Source of the DNA: Acidobacteriota bacterium
GTDB lineage: Bacteria; Acidobacteriota; UBA4820; DSQY01
Assembly (NCBI GenBank): GCA_022759065.1
Contig: JAEMPZ010000203.1
Coordinates: 1 to 5,144 of the forward strand
Direction: 5' to 3'
Length of the DNA: 5,144 bases
Shown: positions 1-5,144 of the stretch, piece after piece
Numbering within the stretch: position 1 is the first letter of the stretch
How the letters are laid out: each line of letters begins with the position of its first letter
Position numbers and translations under genes: made by a program
Notes under the pieces: model-generated
What the model saw: the letters and a program-made list of their open reading frames with translations, nothing else
Told to the model about the DNA's origin: nothing
Databases searched by the model: none

Positions 1-650
1 TCGAGGCGGCCGGGCGAGGGACGATCTGCTTGTCCGGGCTCGAAGACCTGGCCTTTTCACAGCAGGCCATTCTTCTTCGCGTCATCGAAACCGGAACCGT
101 CGAAAGGATCGGCGGCCACCGCTCGGCGCGAGTCCAAGCGCGCCTGATAGCCACGTTCCAGGATCCGCCTGAAATGCTTGTCTCCTCCGCCAAGCTGCGC
201 CAGGACCTCTTTTACCGCCTTGACCTCTTCCGAATAGAGCTTCCGCCGCTTTGCGCAAGGAGCGAGGACATTCCAGCCCTTTTCAACCATTTCCTGCGCG
301 CCGCTTGCATTAAAGAGAGGCGCGCTGCCCCGCGGGTGGAGCCCGCTTTCTCCGAAGCGCTCCTTTGCCACTCTTGGCCCGGCAACGTTCGCGAACTACG
401 GCAACTGGCCGAGGCGATGGCCTTCCTTGGCAAGGAAACCCTCGGCATTGAAGACTTGCCGCCATCTTTCTGGATCGCCGGGGAACCGGTAGCGGAAGCG
501 CTCCGCCACCGCCTCACGCTCGAAGAACTAAAGGACCGCTATGTACGGGAGGTTCTCGTGCGCGTCGGCGGGAAAAAAACCGAGGCCGCCCGCTGGTTGG
601 GCATCAGCCGCAAATCTTTATGGGAGCGTTTGAAACGCGCTTCCGGCTAA
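1..650 (+). CDS. Sigma-54 activator-like transcription regulator, C-terminal part (5' partial, degenerate AAA+ domain)
   Basis: This is the C-terminal half of an NtrC-family regulator; the frame is open to the window edge (first full codon at 3), so the start, Walker A and GAFTGA loop lie upstream and cannot be judged. Seen in order: the Walker B region (nt 9-50, AAGRGTICLSGLEDL), helix QQAILLRVIE, strand RLIATFQ (nt 141-161), LRQDLFYRL (nt 195-221) with both arginines expected of the arginine-finger segment, LPPL and EDIP, the sensor II motif WPGNVREL (nt 375-398), and a Fis-type helix-turn-helix at the end (about nt 525-638, GGKKTEAARWLGISRKSLWERL). The family normally has hhhhDE at Walker B and AATN at sensor I; here these read ICLSG and ATFQ, so the acidic pair and the sensor Asn are missing. 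ATP hydrolysis, and so classical sigma-54 activation, is doubtful, while DNA binding looks intact. It may be a sigma-54-independent regulator of the TyrR or HupR kind, or a decaying gene. Family assignment is firm; target and signal are unknown. Confidence 0.88.
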   Translation, partial: EAAGRGTICLSGLEDLAFSQQAILLRVIETGTVERIGGHRSARVQARLIATFQDPPEMLVSSAKLRQDLFYRLDLFRIELPPLCARSEDIPALFNHFLRAACIKERRAAPRVEPAFSEALLCHSWPGNVRELRQLAEAMAFLGKETLGIEDLPPSFWIAGEPVAEALRHRLTLEELKDRYVREVLVRVGGKKTEAARWLGISRKSLWERLKRASG

Positions 651-658
651 CGTATGAT

Positions 659-664
659 AGGAGG
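659..664 (+). promoter_or_regulatory. Shine-Dalgarno of rlmH, decides the GTG start
   Basis: AGGAGG lies 7 nt before the GTG at 672. It sits downstream of the in-frame ATG at 654, which has no purine-rich site before it. This favours GTG 672 over ATG 654 as the rlmH start. Confidence 0.8.
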
Positions 665-671
665 CTGGAGC

Positions 672-1130
672 GTGTGGGAGATACGCGTGGTGACGGTCGG
701 GAAGATAAAGGAACCGGGGGCGCTGGCGTTGGCTCAGACGTACTCGAAACGGGTATGCGGGGAGTGGCGCCTTGCCCTGGACGCGGTTTCAGCTTCCAAG
801 CGCCCCGAACCGGCCGCGAAACGCCGCGAGGAGACAGCCTCTCTGCTTGCCCGCGTCCCAAATGGAGCGCGAGCCGTGGCTCTTGACCCGGAAGGCGTTT
901 CTTACGACACCGCCCGCTTCTCCTCTTTCCTCGGCGGTTTAAAAGACCGGGGAGAGGCCGTCTGCTTCCTCGTCGGTGGCGCCTACGGCTTTGACAAGGC
1001 GGCTCTCGGCTCGACGGCGAAGATTTCCCTTTCGGCCATGACCATGGCCCACGAACTTGCGGCAGTAGTCTTGTGCGAGCAGATATACAGGGCTTTCACC
1101 CTTTGCACCGGGCGGCCTTACTCGAAGTAA
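672..1130 (+). CDS. rlmH: 23S rRNA (pseudouridine1915-N3)-methyltransferase RlmH
   Basis: RlmH is a cytoplasmic SPOUT-fold enzyme that transfers a methyl group from SAM to N3 of pseudouridine 1915 in helix 69 of 23S rRNA, acting on assembled 70S ribosomes. The 152-residue product matches the family's usual length of about 155. Seen: an N-terminal strand ending in VTVGKIKEPG (residues 7-16), LDPEG at 71-75, the glycine-rich SAM-knot motif VGGAYG at 101-106, the knot region with LSAMTMAHELAAVVLCEQIY at 120-139, and the characteristic tail GRPYSK at 147-152. The GTG start is chosen because a strong AGGAGG lies 7 nt upstream and because the resulting start MWEIRVVTVGK lines up with the typical MKI..IAVGK beginning; the ATG at 654 would add six unsupported residues. 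It begins 21 nt after the regulator gene and ends 18 nt before the DksA-like gene, suggesting one operon. Nothing looks broken. Confidence 0.93.
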   Translation: MWEIRVVTVGKIKEPGALALAQTYSKRVCGEWRLALDAVSASKRPEPAAKRREETASLLARVPNGARAVALDPEGVSYDTARFSSFLGGLKDRGEAVCFLVGGAYGFDKAALGSTAKISLSAMTMAHELAAVVLCEQIYRAFTLCTGRPYSK

Positions 1131-1148
1131 ATACCTTAAGGAGCGGTA

Positions 1149-1508
1149 ATGGACAAGAAAAGTTTGAAGCACTTTGAAAAGCTTTTGAAGACGAGGCGGC
1201 TGGAGTTGCAGGCCGCGTATCTGGAAAAGCTCTCCAGAAGCGGCGATGCTGGAGCCGACGGGGCTCTGGATTCGGCTGATGAGGCGTCGGCCAACTACAA
1301 CAAGGAGTTCTGGTACTCGATGTCCGACACCGACCGCCAGATCATGCGCCTGATTGACGAGGCCTTGAGGCGCATCGCCGACAACACCTTCGGCGCCTGC
1401 GCCCACTGCGGAAAGCCCATCCAGAAAAAGCGGCTTGAAGCCGTGCCGTGGGCTCGCCATTGCGTTGATTGCGAGGATCTCCAGGAACGCGGACGGCTCG
1501 AGGAGTAG
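1149..1508 (+). CDS. DksA/TraR-family C4 zinc-finger protein, short form
   Basis: DksA-family proteins bind the RNA polymerase secondary channel and adjust promoter output, often together with ppGpp. The 119-residue product has an N-terminal coiled-coil half, an acidic tip, a second helix and a C4 zinc finger. Seen: DSADEA at residues 41-46, matching the DxxDxA tip that E. coli DksA needs for activity (D41, D44, A46), and cysteines 84, 87, 105 and 108 in CAHC-17-CVDC spacing. It is shorter than E. coli DksA (151 aa), mostly at the N terminus, as is common for dksA-like genes outside the gammaproteobacteria. AAGGAG at 1138-1143 supports the ATG at 1149. It sits 18 nt after rlmH and 6 nt before the LapA/LapB gene, so it is probably co-transcribed and its stop region supplies the next gene's ribosome-binding site. 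Having both the acidic tip and four cysteines, it may be a functional DksA rather than a TraR-like relative. I leave the symbol empty because paralogues are common. Confidence 0.9.
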   Translation: MDKKSLKHFEKLLKTRRLELQAAYLEKLSRSGDAGADGALDSADEASANYNKEFWYSMSDTDRQIMRLIDEALRRIADNTFGACAHCGKPIQKKRLEAVPWARHCVDCEDLQERGRLEE

Positions 1509-1514
1509 AAGCTG

Positions 1515-2903
1515 ATGCGGCAGAAGACGGCGATAGTCACCGGCCTCTTAATACTTGCCATGATATGCCTGGTGACAATCGTCATCCAAAACGAGGCGGT
1601 GCTTAGGCAGGACTTCGTTCTCTTGGGAACAAGGATGAGCACGGCCACGGCGATGGGGCTTGCCCTGCTTTCCGGTTTCGCCGCCTTCGGCCTGTGGGCA
1701 ATCGGAAGCGGCGTGGCGAGGGCGCTGCGGCGCTTCATGCGCCAGCTCCGCAAGAACTCGGAACGCGACGCCGAAGAGAAATACTTGAAAGGGCTTGACG
1801 CCTCCCTGGGCGACAGGCCGCTGGAAGCTATCAACCATTTTCGCAGGGCTCTCGAAGCCCAGCCCGACTACCTTCCGGCTCTCTTGAAACTCGGAGAAGC
1901 GCTCAGGCAGACCGGCCGGGCGGACGAGGCGATAGAGGTCCACGCGCGTGCCCAGGCGGGCCACCCATCCGACTTGCCGCTTTTATACGCTCTCGTTGAC
2001 GACTACCTTGCCACTTCGGACCACGAGCGCGCGAAACAGGCGCTCGCAAAAATTCTGCGAATCCAGCCCAAGCGCGCGCTCCACGCCTACAGGATTTTGC
2101 GCGAGCTGTACATCAAGGAGGGCAACTGGAAGAAGGCCATGGAGGCGCAGGAGCGGATCACTGAGCTGCGCATCATGGAAGAGGAGCGCGCTTCCGATGC
2201 TCCCTATACCCCGGGCATCCTTTACCAGCAGGGCGCCGACCTGCTCCAGCAGGAGAAGCGCGGCGATGCCATAGCCCAACTTGAAAAGGTCCGCCACAAG
2301 CATCCGGCCTTCATTCCCACCTATATAAAACTTGCCGAAGCTTACCTTCTCGAAGGCCAGGATGAAAAAGCCACCGCGACATATCTGGAAGGATTCCGCC
2401 GCGCCGGCTCCACCACGTGCCTCCTGGCCATGGAAAAAATGTTCCTGGACAAGGGCACGCCGGAAGAGGCGATCGCCGCTTACCAGGGAGCCGTAGCGAG
2501 CACGGACCGCAAGCTAGTCCCGAAGTTCCTGCTCGCGATTCTTTACTACAGGCTTGAAGTGATGGACAAGGCGGAGCAGCTCTTGCGAGAGATAGACGGA
2601 AGCGTCCGCCAGTCCGGCCTGGTGCAGTATTACCTCGGCCGCATCCGCGAGCGCAGGGGCGACTTCGCCCAGGCGTGCGCGAGATACCGCGAGGTGATAC
2701 GCATTTTGAGGCCCTTCGAGATGGTTTACGTTTGCAAGGGCTGCCACGAGAAGAGCCCGGAGTGGAAAGACTTCTGCCCGAAGTGCCTCCTTTGGGGCAC
2801 GTGGGTTCCCGATTTCAAGGACGAGCTCATGCAGGAGCTCCCCGAATCAAGCCCTGTCTTCTACCAGGAGATTTCATGGGACAAAACCGCCAGCGCCCGG
2901 TAG
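1515..2903 (+). CDS. LapA-LapB-like fusion: two-helix membrane anchor, TPR array and rubredoxin-type zinc ribbon
   Basis: The 462-residue product looks like LapA and LapB joined in one chain. Residues about 5-24 and 44-65 are hydrophobic membrane segments separated by a short loop containing IQNEAVLRQDFVLLG, the pattern of the LapA (DUF1049) domain. A basic stretch (about 69-82) follows, then TPR-like helical repeats from about 88 to 398 (for example DRPLEAINHFRRALEAQPDY, and GRADEAIEVHARAQ), and a C-terminal zinc ribbon with CKGC at 407-410 and CPKC at 421-424 followed by LWGTW. LapB (YciM) of E. coli ends in the same kind of rubredoxin-like ribbon, packs it on its TPRs, and with LapA helps FtsH degrade LpxC to balance LPS against phospholipid. 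The inner-membrane location with TPRs in the cytoplasm is inferred from that family. GAGGAG at 1500-1505, inside the end of the preceding gene, supports ATG 1515. The last 28 nt overlap gpmI, suggesting translational coupling. Whether it controls LpxC in this organism is unknown. Confidence 0.85.
   Translation: MRQKTAIVTGLLILAMICLVTIVIQNEAVLRQDFVLLGTRMSTATAMGLALLSGFAAFGLWAIGSGVARALRRFMRQLRKNSERDAEEKYLKGLDASLGDRPLEAINHFRRALEAQPDYLPALLKLGEALRQTGRADEAIEVHARAQAGHPSDLPLLYALVDDYLATSDHERAKQALAKILRIQPKRALHAYRILRELYIKEGNWKKAMEAQERITELRIMEEERASDAPYTPGILYQQGADLLQQEKRGDAIAQLEKVRHKHPAFIPTYIKLAEAYLLEGQDEKATATYLEGFRRAGSTTCLLAMEKMFLDKGTPEEAIAAYQGAVASTDRKLVPKFLLAILYYRLEVMDKAEQLLREIDGSVRQSGLVQYYLGRIRERRGDFAQACARYREVIRILRPFEMVYVCKGCHEKSPEWKDFCPKCLLWGTWVPDFKDELMQELPESSPVFYQEISWDKTASAR
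2866..2870 (+). promoter_or_regulatory. Shine-Dalgarno of gpmI inside the end of the LapA/LapB-like gene
   Basis: AGGAG lies 5 nt before the ATG at 2876. It fixes the gpmI start even though the frame is open for another 200 nt upstream. Because it lies within the preceding coding sequence, gpmI translation is likely coupled to it. Confidence 0.75.
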
Positions 2904-4426
2904 TCCTCATGGTTTTGGACGGCTGGGGCGAAGGGCGTGACTGGGCCTATAACGCCGTCACGCGCTCTGGCCTCAAGAATATCCCGTCGCTCTTTGCTCG
3001 ATATCCCCACAGGACGCTTCTGGCCTCCGGCGAGGCGGTGGGCCTGCCGGACGGGCAGATGGGCAATTCGGAGGTTGGGCACCTGACTCTTGGCGCGGGG
3101 CGCGTCATTTATCAGGAGCTTCCCCGCATAAGCAAGGCGATCAAGGACGGCTCCTTTTTCGAAAACCCGGCGCTCAGGGAAGCCTGCCGTTTAAGCCGCA
3201 ATGGGACGCTGCACCTGATGGGGCTTCTGTCAGACGGTGGCGTCCACAGCCACCAGGAGCACTTGTACGCGCTTGTTGAGCTTTGCAGGCGCGAGGGGCT
3301 TGAGCGAGTCGCCATCCACGCCATTCTAGACGGGCGAGACACGCCGCCCAACTCGGGCGCCTCTTATCTCGAAGAGCTTCAAGCGGTCCTCGCGGATAAG
3401 GGCGTGGGCTTGATAGCCACCGTCGTTGGGCGTTACTACGCCATGGACCGCGACCAGAGGTGGGAGCGGACCGAAAGGGCTTACCGCCTTTACACTGAAG
3501 GGCTCGGGCTTGCGCGCCCCGATGCCGCGCGCGCGGTACGTGAATCATACGCGGAGGGCACGACCGACGAATTCGTCAAGCCCATCGTTCTGCCCTGCCC
3601 CTACGCCAAGATCTCAGACGGCGACGGCATAGTATTTTTCAACTTCCGCGCTGACAGGGCGCGGCAGATATCCCGCGCCTTTTCCGAAGGCCCCGGATTA
3701 GATCCGGGGTTTGTCCGCCGGGTTAAGCCCCGGCTCGCGACTTACACCACATTCACCCGCTATCAGAAAGAGTTCCCATTCCCGGTCGCTTTCGACCATG
3801 AGAACATTCTAGATACCTTTGGCGAGGTTGTCTCCAGAAACGGACTTCGCCAACTGCGAATGGCCGAAACCGAGAAGTACGCCCACGTCACCTTCTTCTT
3901 CAACGGCGGCAGGGAAACCGCATTCGAAGGCGAGGACCGCATTCTGATACCCAGCCCCAAGGTGGCGACCTATGACCTTCAGCCGGAAATGAGCGCGCCT
4001 CTTTTGACGAAGGCGCTTCTGGAAAATATTGACAGCGGGAAATACGATTTCATCCTCGTCAACTACGCGAACGGCGACATGGTCGGCCACACCGGCGTTT
4101 TCGAGGCGGCGTGCCAAGCCGCCAGGACGGTTGATGACTGCGTCGGACAAGTCGCGCAGAAGGTCCTGTCGCAAAACGGCGCCCTGCTTTTGACAGCGGA
4201 CCACGGCAACCTGGAACGCATGAGAGAGGACGACGGGATAAAGCCATATACCTCCCACACGACAAACCCAGTGCCTCTGCTGTGGATCAGCGAAGACAAT
4301 GCTCCTTTAGGCACCGACCCTTCCCTCGGCCTTGCCTCAATCGCGCCGTCACTGTTGATGAAAATGGGCCTGGACATTCCCGAGCCCATGCGCGCCACGC
4401 CGCTGATTTTCGAGAAACATCGGTAG
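2876..4426 (+). CDS. gpmI: 2,3-bisphosphoglycerate-independent phosphoglycerate mutase
   Basis: GpmI interconverts 3- and 2-phosphoglycerate in glycolysis and gluconeogenesis through a phosphoserine intermediate and two metal ions (usually Mn2+), in the cytoplasm. The product is 516 residues, close to the usual 505-515. All catalytic landmarks are visible: D15 in VLDGWG, the phosphorylated serine S65 in MGNSEVGH, substrate-domain motifs HSH (124-126), DGRDTPP (152-158), GRYYAMDRDQRW (185-196) and FNFRADRAR (255-263), then metal ligands D401 and H405 in NGDMVGHTG, D442 and H443 in TADHGN, and H461 in SHTTNPVP. The start is ATG 2876, placed by AGGAG 5 nt upstream and by the family's short N terminus before VLDGWG; the longer open frame back to 2675 lies inside the preceding gene and has no family match. 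It overlaps that gene by 28 nt. A short variable segment (residues about 271-287) is encoded by two palindromes. The enzyme looks intact. Confidence 0.97.
   Translation: MGQNRQRPVVLMVLDGWGEGRDWAYNAVTRSGLKNIPSLFARYPHRTLLASGEAVGLPDGQMGNSEVGHLTLGAGRVIYQELPRISKAIKDGSFFENPALREACRLSRNGTLHLMGLLSDGGVHSHQEHLYALVELCRREGLERVAIHAILDGRDTPPNSGASYLEELQAVLADKGVGLIATVVGRYYAMDRDQRWERTERAYRLYTEGLGLARPDAARAVRESYAEGTTDEFVKPIVLPCPYAKISDGDGIVFFNFRADRARQISRAFSEGPGLDPGFVRRVKPRLATYTTFTRYQKEFPFPVAFDHENILDTFGEVVSRNGLRQLRMAETEKYAHVTFFFNGGRETAFEGEDRILIPSPKVATYDLQPEMSAPLLTKALLENIDSGKYDFILVNYANGDMVGHTGVFEAACQAARTVDDCVGQVAQKVLSQNGALLLTADHGNLERMREDDGIKPYTSHTTNPVPLLWISEDNAPLGTDPSLGLASIAPSLLMKMGLDIPEPMRATPLIFEKHR
3691..3734. 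repeat. Pair of adjacent GC-rich palindromes inside gpmI
   Basis: Two perfect inverted repeats lie 7 nt apart. The first is CCCCGGAT (3691-3698), loop TAG, ATCCGGGG (3702-3709). The second is GCCGGG (3717-3722), loop TTAAGC, CCCGGC (3729-3734). CCGGGG at 3704-3709 can also pair with CCCCGG at 3728-3733, giving an alternative fold. They encode a protein stretch around GPGLDPGFVRRVKPR that appears a few residues longer than I recall for E. coli GpmI. The first resembles the short CCCCGGAT...ATCCGGGG palindromes scattered in many proteobacterial genomes, but one copy cannot show it is a repeat family. Confidence 0.5.
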
Positions 4427-4436
4427 CAACCGACGG

Positions 4437-4451
4437 CGGACGGACGGACGG
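4437..4451. repeat. Short CGGA tandem repeat after gpmI
   Basis: Three complete CGGA units (4437-4448) plus CGG follow the gpmI stop in the gap between two convergent genes. This tetranucleotide tract lies outside coding sequence, so unit-number change would affect no protein. It may be chance in GC-rich DNA. Confidence 0.5.
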
Positions 4452-4455
4452 CGAC

Positions 4456-4477
4456 GGGCGATTCGCGAAGAATCCCC
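4456..4477. other. Hairpin between convergent genes, possible weak terminator
   Basis: GATTC (4460-4464), loop GCGAA and GAATC (4470-4474) form a perfect 5-bp stem. It extends with GGG (4456-4458) against CCC (4475-4477) if C4459 bulges. It lies where gpmI and the dedA-type gene converge, the right place for a bidirectional terminator, but neither strand has a T-tract after it, so intrinsic termination is unconvincing. Rho-dependent termination, or no role, is equally possible. Confidence 0.3.
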
Positions 4478-4480
4478 CTC

Positions 4481-5131
4481 TCATCCCCTGTCGCTTGTCC
4501 CCCGCCTTTCGTTCTTTCTCTGTCTCATGACTTCCATGACGGCGGGAAGAATGGAAAGAAATATGACGGCGAGGATGATGAGGTGGAGGTAGCGGGTCAC
4601 GCCTGGAATAGAGCCGAGGAAGAAGCCAACCAACGTCATGCTGCAAATCCATGCTGTTCCGCCGGTGACGCTGAAAAGGATGTACCGCGGCCAAGGCATC
4701 CTGCCCACTCCAGCGACCACGGGGGCAAAGGTGCGGACGATGGGCACGAACCGGGCGATGACGACGGTCTTGCCGCCATAGCGTTCATAGAAACGGTGGG
4801 CGCGCTCGACGTGGGCGGGGTTGAAGAAAAGCGATTTGGGCCTTTTGAAAACAACTGGGCCCGTCTTTCGCCCGATCCAGTAGCCTGTGTTGTCCCCGAA
4901 AATGGCAGCCGCGCTCAGAAAACCGCACAAGAGCCACGGGTTCAAGAGGCCCTGGCCGGACAGAATGCCGGCCGTTACCAGCAAAGAGTCGCCTGGCAGA
5001 AAGAATCCCACCATCAATCCGGTTTCGGAAAAGACGATGCCGAAAAGGACCGGATAGCTCCCAGCCGCGATTAGAGCCTTTAGTTTTTCAGGGTCATAAA
5101 GAGCCTTCAGAAATTCCAGAATCTGATCCAA
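4481..5131 (-). CDS. DedA-family inner-membrane transporter
   Basis: DedA (SNARE-associated/VTT) proteins are polytopic inner-membrane proteins; members are implicated in undecaprenyl-phosphate recycling, in proton-dependent membrane fitness and in resistance to alkali, dyes and cationic peptides. The 216-residue product has the family hallmarks: FSETGLMVGFFLPGDSLL (34-51) with acidic residues E36 and D48, GDNTGYWIGRKTG (79-91), FYERYGGKTVVIARFVPIVR (114-133) with R127 and R133, AGVGRMPW (140-147), GGTAW (157-161), and a C-terminal membrane segment (about 183-203) followed by a charged tail. The 12-residue E-D and 6-residue R-R spacings match the essential E39/D51 and R130/R136 of E. coli YqjA as I recall them. 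The start is TTG at 5131, supported by GGAGG at 5141-5137 on this strand, 5 nt upstream; no ATG is available before E36 other than codons too far inside. It converges on gpmI with a 54-nt gap, so it belongs to a separate unit whose promoter is beyond the window. The substrate here is inferred, not shown. Confidence 0.92.
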   Translation of the reverse strand: MDQILEFLKALYDPEKLKALIAAGSYPVLFGIVFSETGLMVGFFLPGDSLLVTAGILSGQGLLNPWLLCGFLSAAAIFGDNTGYWIGRKTGPVVFKRPKSLFFNPAHVERAHRFYERYGGKTVVIARFVPIVRTFAPVVAGVGRMPWPRYILFSVTGGTAWICSMTLVGFFLGSIPGVTRYLHLIILAVIFLSILPAVMEVMRQRKNERRGTSDRG

Positions 5132-5136
5132 CCCCG

Positions 5137-5141
5137 CCTCC
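5137..5141 (-). promoter_or_regulatory. Shine-Dalgarno of the DedA-family gene, supports a TTG start
   Basis: On the minus strand GGAGG precedes the TTG at 5131 by 5 nt. The resulting N terminus places the conserved acidic residue at position 36, close to its place in characterised relatives. The frame stays open to the window edge, so a start further upstream cannot be fully excluded. Confidence 0.65.
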
Positions 5142-5144
5142 AGC

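Noticed and set aside
30..32. TTG at 30 as the start of the regulator gene
   Set aside because: Family-like coding sequence (AAGRGTIC) continues in frame before it to the window edge, so the gene is partial at its 5' end rather than starting here.
654..671. ATG at 654 as the rlmH start
   Set aside because: It has no Shine-Dalgarno site upstream, adds six residues not typical of the family, and the strong AGGAGG lies after it, pointing to GTG 672.
1295..1834. Long minus-strand open frame across the dksA-like and LapA/LapB-like genes
   Set aside because: Its serine- and arginine-rich composition is typical of an antisense shadow in GC-rich DNA, and it spans two well-supported genes.
2675..2875. 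Open frame continuing upstream of gpmI inside the LapA/LapB-like gene
   Set aside because: It encodes no family-like sequence, overlaps the conserved zinc ribbon in another frame, and the ribosome-binding site sits right before ATG 2876.
3809..4258. Minus-strand open frame of about 149 codons inside gpmI
   Set aside because: It runs opposite the conserved metal-binding region of gpmI, shows no recognisable domain and is best explained by codon bias of the real gene.
4583..5074. Plus-strand open frame of about 163 codons opposite the DedA-family gene
   Set aside because: The minus strand encodes all DedA motifs with correct spacing; the plus-strand product is hydrophilic with no recognisable motif.
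1..5144. tRNA, rRNA, CRISPR array, insertion sequence, prophage or defence genes
   Set aside because: No repeat-spacer pattern, cloverleaf, transposase motif or phage gene was seen; nearly all of the sequence is accounted for by six housekeeping-type genes.

Overview
The window is a compact, GC-rich stretch of bacterial chromosome carrying housekeeping and envelope genes. A sigma-54-type regulator, a LapB-type protein with two membrane segments, a DksA-type zinc-finger protein and a DedA-type membrane protein together point to a Gram-negative bacterium. The order rlmH - dksA-like - TPR/LapB - gpmI resembles what I recall from Deltaproteobacteria (Desulfobacterota, Geobacter-like relatives). 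That taxonomic placement is inference, not proof.

Layout. Positions 1-650 (+) hold the 3' end of a bacterial enhancer-binding-protein-like regulator whose start lies outside the window. It is followed closely on the same strand by rlmH (672-1130, GTG start), a short DksA/TraR-type zinc-finger gene (1149-1508), a fused LapA-LapB-like gene (1515-2903) and gpmI (2876-4426), which overlaps the end of the previous gene by 28 nt. Gaps between these genes are 21, 18, 6 and -28 nt, so the five genes are probably one transcription unit. A short gap (4427-4480) with a CGGA tandem repeat and a weak hairpin separates gpmI from a convergent DedA-family gene on the minus strand (5131-4481, TTG start).

How the genes relate. 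RlmH finishes a ribosomal RNA modification, the DksA-like protein probably tunes RNA polymerase, and GpmI runs a central glycolytic step, so this part is a growth-linked housekeeping cluster. The LapA-LapB-like protein and the DedA protein both act at the inner membrane on envelope assembly (by homology, LPS homeostasis and undecaprenyl-phosphate transport respectively).

The window does not contain a clear undescribed system. The points most worth a second look are the regulator fragment, whose Walker B acidic pair and sensor I Asn are replaced while its DNA-binding domain looks intact; the fusion of LapA-like and LapB-like parts in one chain; and a pair of adjacent palindromes inside gpmI at a spot where the protein family varies. 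No stretch longer than about 55 bases lacks a gene.
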